Positions 8,424 through 16,716 of a stretch of DNA of 20,534 nt are shown here, one piece after another. Source of the stretch: Ministeria vibrans ATCC 50519 (Eukaryota > Opisthokonta > Filasterea); assembly GCA_943704425.1 (NCBI GenBank), contig CALSCP010001778.1, forward strand, positions 9,982 to 30,515. Direction: 5' to 3'. The notes beneath the pieces were generated by a model. That model made no database searches and had not been told where the DNA came from. It saw only the letters and a program-made list of their open reading frames with translations. The number at the start of each line of letters is the position of its first letter. Within the stretch, counting starts at the first letter, position 1. The translations under genes were made by a program, and so were the position numbers.

Positions 8424-9557
8424 ATGCTTCATAGTGCGTGTTGTTGGTCGTGCGCGGTGACCTGGCAAGGGTCTTGCCGACCAGTGAGTCGAGTCGGTGT
8501 CAGTACGCCGCTGGGGTGAGCACAGTGGAACAGGAAGTGCTCTGGGGCTCTCCAGCGGTGGTTGCTGCGATTGTTGTTGTTGTTGCTTGCAGTTCACACA
8601 CGGGAACGGCTGCGCGCCCGACACTGGAACTTGTTGGCCGCTGCTCAAAGACTCCGACAGGAACGTTGAACCGAGCAAAGCCAGGGCTCACCATACACCA
8701 TACCGAGGCGGATGCACGCCCGATTCCGGGTTTCACTATTCATTCTGCTCTCACGACAATACAAGTTTGTCTGAAGAGATGCAGTCGGTACGACACGCAT
8801 CCGCAACATTGCAATAGTCCCCTGGGGAAGAGACGTGGGCCAGAACGGCCCCGCTTTTAGCCAGTGTGGCCTGTTTCATAAACACACACAATGATACGTT
8901 TACGAACATTCGCTTGCTTACGAGACATACTCCCCAGCGCAGCGTCCCCATTGATTTTTGACTCGTCTCTCTGTGTAGCTTCAAATTCGCGGCAAACGGA
9001 TTCCTTTGGGGGAGCTGAAAGCGAAGCACAACCAAGTGAGGTTTTTTCTGCGGTTTCATGCATGTATGGCGAGCACCCGTACCGTAGGCGCAGCCGCCGC
9101 GACCCCCCCCCTCGCCAACCCTTTCCTCAGCGTCGACGACAGCTGCCTTCGCGGCAGTCTCTAGCTCTGCTTACCCACCAACAGCATCCGCAGCGGCAAT
9201 GACCACCAATTCCACGCCTGCCGCGCCACCACTGCGTCTGCCACGTCTCATGCCCAGTCGCGTTTGCAAGGCCACCACAACGCCCACGACATCATCGCCG
9301 GAGGACAACAGTTCGACAACAGCCGCTCGCACTCTTGTGCGCTCCCCGAGTTGCCAGCGCAATCTCGCCGACGTCTCCTTCTCGACCGTTCCCAACAGAT
9401 GCAGAAAGGCGTGGGCACCGGAAGCTTGCCATCGTTGACGGTGACAACGGCAACCCTTCCCTCCAAAAGCAACAGCCGCAACTCCCGCAACTCCCGCAAA
9501 TCGACGACCCGTACAGCTTCATCTGCTACTTGCTCAGACTTCCTACCACCCATCTAG
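8424..9557 (+). CDS. Unrecognised protein, tentative 5-exon model
   Basis: I recognise no family here. One consistent model is 8424-8483, 8593-8787, 8979-9035, 9088-9336 and 9399-9557, all phase-0 GT-AG introns, giving 239 aa. Supporting signals are the donor GTGAGT at 8484, the acceptor TTGTTGCTTGCAG at 8592, the acceptor CTCTGTGTAG at 8978 and the acceptor CGTTCCCAACAG at 9398. The N-terminal third is Cys/His-containing, the third exon is LQIRGKRIPLGELKAKHNQ, and the rest is Pro/Ser/Thr/Ala-rich and looks disordered. An AATAAA lies about 50 bp after the stop. Against it: other frames are also open over hundreds of bases here, including an uninterrupted frame 8438-8860, so exons and even strand are unproven. 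Confidence 0.35.
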
Positions 9558-9607
9558 AGTCTGATTCCCCTGCGCGCCTTTTTTTTTTGTTTGTTTTGCG
9601 TGGAAAA

Positions 9608-9618
9608 AATAAAATAAA
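9608..9618 (+). terminator. Overlapping AATAAA signals after the 8424-9557 gene
   Basis: Two overlapping AATAAA hexamers follow the proposed stop by about 50 bp, in the 197-bp spacer between two convergent genes. They support a plus-strand transcript ending here. Confidence 0.45.
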
Positions 9619-9754
9619 AAAGCACGTCTCAGAGTCTCAAAACCCAACTCTCTTTACCTTATAACTACACCCGTCTTATGACTCATTGATCTTGAGTTGC
9701 CGTATTACTCCCCTTTTTATCTGACAATGTCTCAAAATATAAAAAACGGTTGAT

Positions 9755-10857
9755 TCACATGATTTGATGGCTCAGATGAGACGCGCGCTTCTGCGGACGA
9801 GGAGTATCCGCGCTGGGTCGTTTCATTGCAGCCACTGCAAAAATTCAATTTACATTATAATAATATTATTATTACTATTACTATTATTATTATCAACACC
9901 GTTTATAACAAACTTACGTTCTTCCTCGAGAAGAGTCTCCGCTTTGCTTTGACGTTGTGTCTCTTCTTTCACTTCATCGAGTACCATTCGCTGGCGCTGA
10001 CGCTTTATCTCGAAGAATTTTGCTCGCAGATCATCGCCACTTTGCTCACTATGAATAAAAACATAATAATAATAATAATAATAATAATAAAGAAAATCAA
10101 GAGCTGTGCTCAATGACAAAACAAAACTAGACATTATGCAAAACAAAGAGCAGTACAATACTTCCGTTGTAGGCTTCTAGACGACAATGTCTCGAAAAAA
10201 CCCATAGAGTTTTAATCACCATAGAACTACCCACTAACCCACTAAAACAAACATTGTAAAATCGGTTTCCCTCTCTCTTTGTTCTTTGTTCTCCCTTTCT
10301 TTTGCGCAATAGACTGTAAAATGCACAAAAAACGACGTACTAAAGGTGGACGCGACCAGTCAGCATTGAGTCGATCTGGGCGGTGCATTGTTCTCCTTTG
10401 TGCTGCAGCGTCGACAACTCGTCGCTGCGACGCTGCTGTGAAGCTTGCATGTGGGCCACTTCGATCTCCAGAGCACGTCGTTCCATCTCTTTCTCCTCAA
10501 CACGCTGTTGCAGCTCGATGTTTTCTTGGTTTGCTGCAGAACAGCGAGAATGAGAAAAAGTGCGACGAAAACAAGACGTGAACGAATCTCGTTTTTGGTC
10601 TTCAAGTGCATGCGACAGAACAGCGCGCTCCGCCCAACACAGAGTCCGTCTGATGCATCTTACGACTTACTGGGCTCCAGTTCAGTGGAAAGCACGCGTG
10701 CGGTCTCGTCGTTGAGCTTCTTGATGCGGTCCGAGTGCGATGCGTTCTCTGTCGGATTCTGTGTTGAATACACGTTGCACAGTCTTGTCCTCCTACCTTG
10801 ACGCATCGAATCTAATGTGGCTTTGACTTGCGAGGCAAAATCGGTTGAGTTACTCAT
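9755..10857 (-). CDS. Coiled-coil protein, 5 exons
   Basis: Exons on the minus strand: 10857-10797, 10748-10671, 10533-10341, 10048-9918, 9834-9755. Introns are GT-AG (48, 137, 292 and 83 nt) and phases agree, giving 180 aa. The protein is rich in Glu, Gln, Arg and Lys, with heptad-like stretches such as NIELQQRVEEKEMERRALEI and FFEIKRQRQRMVLDEVKEE, so a long coiled coil is likely. The tail is basic. No enzymatic motif, signal peptide or membrane segment is seen, and I cannot assign a family. At the exon 3 donor (10340) the first two bases of a TAG stay in the exon and are completed to TAT by the next exon; without splicing the protein would stop there. It shares a 96-bp promoter region with p44, which may mean co-regulation but shows nothing about function. 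Confidence 0.75.
9852..9899. repeat. ATT/TTA-type microsatellite in an intron
   Basis: Imperfect TAATAATATTATTATTA-type repeats fill most of the 83-nt intron 9835-9917 of the minus-strand coiled-coil gene. Confidence 0.75.
10064..10090. repeat. (AAT)n microsatellite in an intron
   Basis: About eight ATA/AAT units lie close to the acceptor of intron 3 of the coiled-coil gene. On the gene strand they form a T-rich (TTA)n tract before ATTCATAG. Confidence 0.85.
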
Positions 10858-10953
10858 ATTTTTTGGGAGAAGACAGATAAAAATAATAATCGATTTTGAT
10901 TTTTTTGAATTTCGATCAATTTATTTGATAGTTTGTTTAACAGTTTTGTTGCA
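10858..10953. promoter_or_regulatory. Divergent promoter between the coiled-coil gene and TFIIH p44
   Basis: The two ATG codons face away from each other with 96 bp between them. The stretch is strongly AT-rich and contains TTTTGATTTTTTTGAATTTC; a similar TTTTGATTTTTGAATG runs into the Orai start codon. A shared core promoter is likely from the spacing. No known factor site is claimed. Confidence 0.5.
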
Positions 10954-12822
10954 ATGGACATTGACGACGACGATGCGCAACAGGGGTACAAGTGGGAGCA
11001 GGAATACCAACACACCTGGTAAGCGTGTGGACTTCCAAAACAGCGTTTCGCCAACCGTTCCCTTGTCGACCCCTCTGCTCCTTTCCAGGGACTCTGTGCA
11101 GGAAGATGCGTCGGGATCGTTGAAGTATTCGATTGAGAAGCTTGCTCGAGCCCGACGAAGACGGTGCGTTGTCTGGAGAGAGAGAGAGAGAGGGAGAGAG
11201 AGAGAGAGAGAGAGGTCTGTTCGTTTCTGTGTTCTTCGCTCACCCGATTGCATTTTCTGGTTCTCTCTTTCGTCGCCAGACTGCAGCAGAATGCGGTGGC
11301 AGTCCGACGAGGAATGATGCGGCACGTGTTTATCATCGTGGACACGTCGATGAGCATGATGGACGCGGACATGAAGCCCAACCGGCTCGAGGCAGTCATC
11401 GCCATGCTGAAGCCCTTTCTCACCGAGTTCTTCCACCAAAACCCCATTTCGCAGGTCGGCATCATTGCCACCAACGAGTGCAAGGCAGAGCTTATCATTG
11501 AGCTAAGCAGCAGCACGGAGCGCATCTCGGCTGCCATTGATGCCATGGCAAAGCGAGTCAGCGACCGAGTCGCAGCACACGGCGCAGAAACAGGTATGAG
11601 TGGTCTGCTATTTTTTGCGTGTCTGTGAAACAACCATTCGTCTTTTTTCTTCTTCTTTGAGAGTAGGCTTGGGCCAACCCTCGTTGAAAGCCGCTTTGGA
11701 GTGGGCGCACCAGTGTCTGTGTAGTGCGCCAGGCCATGCAAGTCGCGAATGCCTTGTCATCTTCGGCGCTCTCACAACCTGCGACGCTGGCGACATTGAA
11801 CAGACTATCAACACACTAAAAGTATGACACACACACACACAAAGAGAAACGAAAAAAACCTCCCCCCATTGCGTCATGGTACAGGAGTCACACGTGCACT
11901 GCAGCGTCCTCCACGTGTGCGCACAGCTGCACATTCTGCAGCATCTCACCACACACACATCGGGTGCATTCCATCACATTGCGCTCGACGCAGACCACTT
12001 CCAGTCCCTCCTAGCCCGTCTTGTTTCTCCTCCCATTGCTGATAAGCTTGCAAAGGCTGCACTTCTTCAAATGGGGTTTCCCCAACGACTCATTTCCAAT
12101 ACTCCCTCTCTCTGTGTCTGGTAACAATCATTCAATATTCAATCAAACACAAAGGCGGTTTTACTGATTTTTTGTGTGTGTACACAGCCACTCAAAACCG
12201 ACACTCATTGGCTATTTCTGTCCTCAATGCGACTGTAAATACTGTGAATTACCAGTTAGCTGTAAAACCTGTGGACTCACTTTAGGTACACTACAAGACA
12301 CAAGCAGAAAGAGAGTTATAAAGACAGCTATGTTTTTATTTTAGCACAATCGTCTCATCTCGCTCGTTCCTATCACCATTTGTTTCCCTTGCGAATGTTT
12401 GATGAAGTATCTCCCGAGAAACGATCGGTGAATGAGTCTCAGTGCTCTGCGTGCGCCGCATCATTTGAAGACCATTCGTCCTTTAGGTACCAATCACACC
12501 CACACACCCACACCCATAAGCAGTGCACTATTAATTATGTTTTGTGTGTGTGAGTGTATGCGTCTCATTCTCTTTCTATCACTTTGATTTCTTGCTATCA
12601 CTTTGATCTCTTTCTATCACTTTGTTCTCTTTCTATCACTTTGTTCTCTTTTTATTACTTTGTTCTCTTTTTATTACTTTGTTCTCTTTTTATTACTTTG
12701 TTCTCTTTTTATTACTTTGTCTCTTTTTATTACTTTGTTTTTCTCTCTCTATTCTCTGTTTCTTTCTCCCCTCTCTCTGTCTTTTTGTCTGTTTGTCTGT
12801 CTGTCTCTGTTCCTCTTCCCTT

Positions 12823-12858
<36 letters not shown>

Positions 12859-13040
12859 CTTTTCTCTAACGCTCTGTCGCACTCTCTCTCTTGTCCTGCC
12901 CCCGTTTGTGTGTGTGTGTCAGATGTCCACAATGTGCCTGTCACGTGTGCGACCAATGCGATGCATACGCACACGAGTCCCTCCACAACTGTCCCTCCTG
13001 CGGTATTTGCGTGGTCGACAGTGCCACTGTCACTTCATAG
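10954..13040 (+). CDS. GTF2H2: TFIIH core subunit p44 (GTF2H2/Ssl1)
   Basis: Exons: 10954-11018, 11089-11163, 11280-11593, 11667-11821, 11885-12120, 12188-12285, 12345-12486, 12923-13040. All are GT-AG with matching phases, giving 400 aa (human 395). The N-terminus ([11 protein letters not shown], then EDASGSLK) matches human p44. The VWA domain starts at [16 protein letters not shown] (about 58-73) and includes [16 protein letters not shown] and [13 protein letters not shown]4 zinc finger ([22 protein letters not shown]) follows, then [12 protein letters not shown] and a C-terminal C4C4 RING-like domain across the last two exons, beginning [13 protein letters not shown]. Family knowledge: p44 binds and activates the XPD helicase in TFIIH, for RNA polymerase II initiation and nucleotide excision repair. 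The MIDAS-like motif is D-T-S-M-S, closer to a canonical DxSxS than human DGSRT. Confidence 0.95.
11175..11214 (+). repeat. (GA)n microsatellite in p44 intron 2
   Basis: A nearly pure GA run with one GGG interruption, inside the 116-nt intron 11164-11279. It is followed by a pyrimidine-rich tract and the acceptor CGTCGCCAG. Confidence 0.9.
12567..12745 (+). repeat. 19-bp pyrimidine-rich minisatellite in p44 intron 7
   Basis: About eight tandem copies grade from TTCTCTTTCTATCACTTTG to TTCTCTTTTTATTACTTTG within the 436-nt intron 12487-12922, the longest found here. The core matches the chimaerin intron array in the same orientation. CT-rich sequence and a CA run follow. Confidence 0.88.
12824..12856 (+). 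repeat. (CA)n microsatellite in p44 intron 7
   Basis: About 16 CA units, some 65 bp before the acceptor GTGTGTCAG at 12922. Confidence 0.95.
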
Positions 13041-13157
13041 TATCACACACACACGCACGCGCTGTCGGGGTTTGTACACTTCTATGATAGATACATAAGT
13101 TTATCGAGTTCACATTTACATAATTATGAAAACAAAGTAGAAGAAAAAAAGGGAGAG

Positions 13158-14240
13158 TCAAAAGAGGGATTTCAGGTCAGACGCATGAGCAATAAGCTCA
13201 CGAGACTCACTGGGATCAACCACAATGTGATTGAGCTTGTCCATCAGATCCAGCAAGCGCATTGTCGTGCGGTGCGCGCGACGAACCCCCCCAAGCTCCT
13301 TGAGCGCCGTGACAGCGTGCACTCGCATGCGGGCGCCCAGGAGCGTCTCCGGCGGTGTACACAGCATTGCCACCAAGTATTCAATCACACTGTACCGCGC
13401 CATTTTCATTGCAAGCTCCTCTTGTTGCTCTGCTAAGTTGCTCAGTGTCGCAGGAGTGTCGCAGCCGCTGTACCGCACCGCCACCTCAGCGCCATCCGAG
13501 AACGGCGTCCCAGTCCCGCTGCTTCCGTGCGCTTCCGCACCAGCTCTACCAGCATCTCCAATGCACCTGTGCGACCTACAACACTGCAAGTGTTCGCTGC
13601 GCCGGACGCGGTCAGTGCGCGCAGCAGCTCAGCCGCACCACACTTCCGCCACACTGCACCTCAATGGCAAGGAATTCCTCCTCATCCTGTTCTCCCCTCT
13701 TCGGCGTCTCGCGTCGTGTCAGCAGCTTAAAAATAAGCTCCAGACGAGCCACGCTGCTCAATGTGGGGCGTATCGCGCTACTCTCGGTCGCAATGCGTCG
13801 TAGTCGCTTCAGCGCCGCACTCAACTGCTGATCAGCCTCAAACATCGCCACAAGGTCGGGCACCGACTGGTCTACCTCATAGCCCACGGGTGCCTCTGTG
13901 AGCGCCTACATCCACAACGACCGCACTTCTTGCAGCAGGCACGACTGCGGAGGCAGCACATGCGACAGGGTGCCACACACACCGCCGCACCCTTCGCCCA
14001 TCCACTCCTCCAACAGCTCCAGCAACGCACCAAAGACACCCTCAACAGCACCGCCAATCTCGGTGGCGTGCACTGCAAGAGTGCGCACAACATGCGATCG
14101 AGCAGAAACGGAGCGTGACGAGCTCAGATGCACCCTTGCAAAAAAAAAAAAAAACGCAGCAGTGCCACCAGTCGACACACACTGTCCACCGCCATATCTT
14201 TGAAAAGATTCTTTGCTGGCGAGTACGCACCCAGGAGCAT
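13158..14240 (-). CDS. ARM/HEAT-like helical repeat protein, tentative exon model
   Basis: Coding-like blocks on the minus strand sit in different frames. One phase-consistent model is 14240-14179, 14134-13981, 13905-13655, 13583-13541 and 13484-13158, with GT-AG introns of 44, 75, 71 and 56 nt, giving 278 aa. The first intron contains a T15 tract before GCAAG. Helical segments such as GVFGALLELLEEWM, VVGRTGALEMLVELV, YSVIEYLVAMLC and RVHAVTALKELGGV have the Leu/Val/Ala pattern of ARM or HEAT repeats. I cannot name the family. The start is uncertain: coding-like sequence (DASVALHECLLAGVFSREY) continues upstream in the same frame to about 14330 without an ATG, and the preceding gene ends at 14430. 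A decayed gene or base errors in this GC-rich stretch remain possible. It is convergent with p44 across 117 bp. Confidence 0.5.
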
Positions 14241-14429
14241 TTCCTCCTCTACCTTAGTGTACTCTCGCGAAAACACCCCCGCAAGCAGACACTCGTGCAA
14301 CGCTACAGATGCATCGCAGTAGACGGCAGTCCTGTCACACTCCGACGCAAAGACGAAAATGAAAAAGTACGAAATGAAACTGATCTTTGGATAATTATGT
14401 TTAACGGTGCTAAAGAGGTGGCGACGAGC

Positions 14430-16206
14430 TCAATTATGAGATTGCATACTGCCACTCTCAGTTCCGGACATGGGGTCAATAACAGCATTGATTAGGGCGG
14501 GCCGGCGCAGGGCAAACGCAGCACAGCACGCCGCATATACTTCGTCGGGTGTCTCACAATGGTACCTGGAAAGCCAACACAAAAACATTTTAGATGCAAT
14601 AGCGAGAAGCTTTCGAGCAATTAGTTTGGTTGTCTGACCCATCGCCTTTGACAGATTCCATTAGACGATCGTAGCGAATGCCCTCGACAAAGACGGTGGG
14701 GGAAGGATCACCTTCAAAGCGAGAGCCATCACGCGCACCGCCATAGATTCCACCATTGTTAAACACAATGACGACACAGGGTAGAGCATAGCGCACAAGT
14801 GTCTCGACCTCCATTCCACTGAAGCCAAACGCTGAGTCACCTTCAACCGCAACGCAGATGCGCTCGGGATGGCACAGAGCCGCAGCCACAGCAAACCCCA
14901 GCCCCACGCCCATGGTGCCCCACGTGCCTGCGTCCAAGCGCTGTCGCGGCACCTCATGCGTGAAGATGGTGCGCCCCAGGTCCATTGTGTTGGCCCCTTC
15001 GCTCACTAGCGTGAACCCGTCGGGCGCCAAAGACGCTGCCAGTGCCTTGCGGATAGCCACTAGCGCTCCTTGATGCGACATGGGCGCCCGTTCTTCATGT
15101 GTAGCCAGAGCCTTCCCCATCTTGCCCACATTAATCGCCACTTTGGCGGCAATGGCCGTGCGCCACGCACCTCCCACTGCACACGAGCCGACAGAGAGTG
15201 CTGCGCCACAGAGCGGTGTGAGCGCTGCTACAACTGTAGGTGCATGGCCGCAAAGCTGCGTGGACGCAGATACAGTCACGTCGACATCAACTACGATAAA
15301 CTCGCAGTCGGGGTGCCATTTGGGTGCGTCGCCAAAGTGTAGAAGCCAGTTGAGGCGTGCACCAACAACCAAACAAACATCGCACTGTGCTAGGACCAAC
15401 GATCGCGCTGCACCCGCGTTGCGCGCGTCACTATCTGCCACAACACCCTTGCCCATAGGTGTTGCCACAAAGGGAATGCCCGTCGCCTCGACAAAGTCGC
15501 GCAGAGCCTCCTCGGCGCGACTCAGTGCGGCACCCTTGCCAAACACAAGCAGCGGTCGTTCGGCGGCACACAGTCGCGCGGCAGCCGCTGCCAGCTGTTC
15601 TGTGAGACTGTCCGAGAGAGGCAGTGCAGGACTGGGCGACGCCGCGGCAGCCGCAAGCGCAGGCGAGTCAGCAAGACCCGATGCATCGCGGTCAATGCGT
15701 TCGCGGAGCACATCCGAGGGCACATCAATGTAGGCGCTTCCAGGCACGCCAGTCGACGCGGCGTTAACCGCGGCACGCACAACACGCACCAGATCGTCGG
15801 CACTCGTCACCCGTTCGGCGTACTTGGCGTGAGGCGCACACAGCGCGACCTGGTCGAGTTCTTGAAACGCGCCGCGTCCAGCAACGCGCGAGTCGCAACT
15901 CCCACTGATCATAATCATAGGCCAGCGATTGGCGGTCGCGTGCAGGATGCCCGCAAGGCCGTGCACCGCACCAGGCCCGCTGACGGTGAGGAGTGCGCCC
16001 GGGACGCCCGTGAGAAACCCCACGGCGCATGCCGCGTACGCCGCCGCCTGCTCGTTGCGAAACGACACAAAGCGTATCCCGCGCGCTTGGACGGCCGGTG
16101 CAAGTGCCGTCACCGGAATGCCCACAACACCACACATGTAGCGGATGCCTGCTTGCTCCAGCGCCTCTGCCAGGACGTGAAAGCCGCTCATTGTTTCCTC
16201 TGTCAT
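14430..16206 (-). CDS. HACL1-like: Oxalyl-CoA decarboxylase / 2-hydroxyacyl-CoA lyase family ThDP enzyme
   Basis: Two exons, 16206-14639 and 14565-14430, joined over a 73-nt GT-AG intron (Gly codon split GG|G), give 567 aa; family members are about 565-580 aa. The N-terminus GFHVLAEALEQAGI and VVGIPVTALAP match oxalyl-CoA decarboxylases, with the conserved cofactor Glu in FRNEQAA (E52). The middle has GKGAA, TPMGKGVV and GARLNWLLHFG; the C-terminal ThDP motif runs from GDSAFGFSGMEVE to NNGGIYGG; and it ends ALINAVIDPMSGTESG. Family knowledge: these enzymes cleave oxalyl-CoA to formyl-CoA and CO2, or 2-hydroxyacyl-CoAs in peroxisomal alpha-oxidation. The C-terminal GTESG ending favours the oxalyl-CoA type. 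The last residues, SHN, are not a canonical peroxisomal SKL signal. I chose the ATG at 16206; an upstream in-frame ATG would add an unlikely hydrophobic 15-mer. Confidence 0.92.
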
Positions 16207-16424
16207 CGAATCAAAAAAAGAGTAAAACAGAATGAATAGTAAACACCACAAAAATATCAGAATGATTTATTTTTTCTTTTAATATATTTCTAGAGTTTCG
16301 GTTGAGTTTGCAAGGCGGTCTGGCTGTCAGGCTGTGTCTTTGCGTGGTGACTGTATCAATCATTAATAAATGGGTTGTATTCTTCTTCTTCTATTTATTT
16401 TCCTTTATAATAATATTATTATAT

Positions 16425-16482
16425 GGGTCTACGGGCGGCTCAATGAGCAATGGGGTTAGTCTATGGCGGAAGGATTGTATTA
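16425..16482 (+). repeat. Dispersed repeat, copy B
   Basis: GGGTCTACGGGCG, then about 17 variable bases, then GTTAGTCTATGGCGGAAGG and ATTGTATTA. It matches copy A (5252-5307), 11 kb away, at all but a few positions of both blocks. Confidence 0.7.
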
Positions 16483-16514
16483 TTCGCTTGTGAATAAACT
16501 TTTATACTTCATTT

Positions 16515-16553
16515 CTTTTTTAATTATTATTATTAAAATAATTATTATAATAA
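16515..16553. repeat. AT-only palindromic stretch
   Basis: Runs of AATTATTATTATT and AATAATTATTATAATAATT can pair with themselves, giving an AT-only hairpin directly before a T-rich tract. It may simply be low-complexity spacer sequence. Confidence 0.5.
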
Positions 16554-16679
16554 TTTTTTTTTTATACCTTCAAAATTTATTAAACCTATCAAATGATTTC
16601 AATGACCCGAGTTTCGCGCTCATTAGTTGATATTTTGTAAGACAATGTAGGAAAATCTTGTATTGGAATAACTCATTCG

Positions 16680-16704
16680 CTCTCTCTCTCTCTCTCTCTC
16701 TCTC
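16680..16704 (+). repeat. (CT)12 microsatellite after the REJ gene
   Basis: A pure CT run 12 bp beyond the REJ stop codon. On the gene strand it is a GA tract in the 3' UTR. Confidence 0.95.
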
Positions 16705-16716
16705 GCTCTCTGTGAC

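Larger units (their letters stand above)
16207..16716. other. AT-rich spacer between the REJ receptor and the ThDP enzyme
   Basis: No coding sequence recognised in these 510 bp. It contains dispersed repeat copy B (16425-16482), an AT-rich palindromic run (16515-16553) and a (CT)12 run next to the REJ stop codon. It should hold the 3' end of the receptor transcript and the promoter of the decarboxylase, both on the minus strand. Confidence 0.6.

Noticed and set aside
9171-9553. Minus-strand open frames opposite the Pro/Ser/Thr-rich exons
   Set aside because: GC-rich coding sequence often leaves the opposite strand open. The plus strand has better splice signals and a downstream AATAAA. Not fully excluded.
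12554-13098. Overlapping plus-strand frames rich in Phe, Leu and Ser
   Set aside because: They consist of the p44 intron 7 minisatellite plus the CA run, and the true last exon in the wrong frame.
13468-13926. Micro-introns of 17-21 nt as the preferred explanation of the ARM-like gene
   Set aside because: Ordinary introns of 56-75 nt also restore the frame and fit the intron sizes in the other genes. Kept only as an alternative to test.
16206-16251. Upstream ATG of the decarboxylase giving a hydrophobic N-terminal extension
   Set aside because: The family starts at the equivalent of the ATG at 16206. The extra segment is AT-rich leader sequence and looks like chance.
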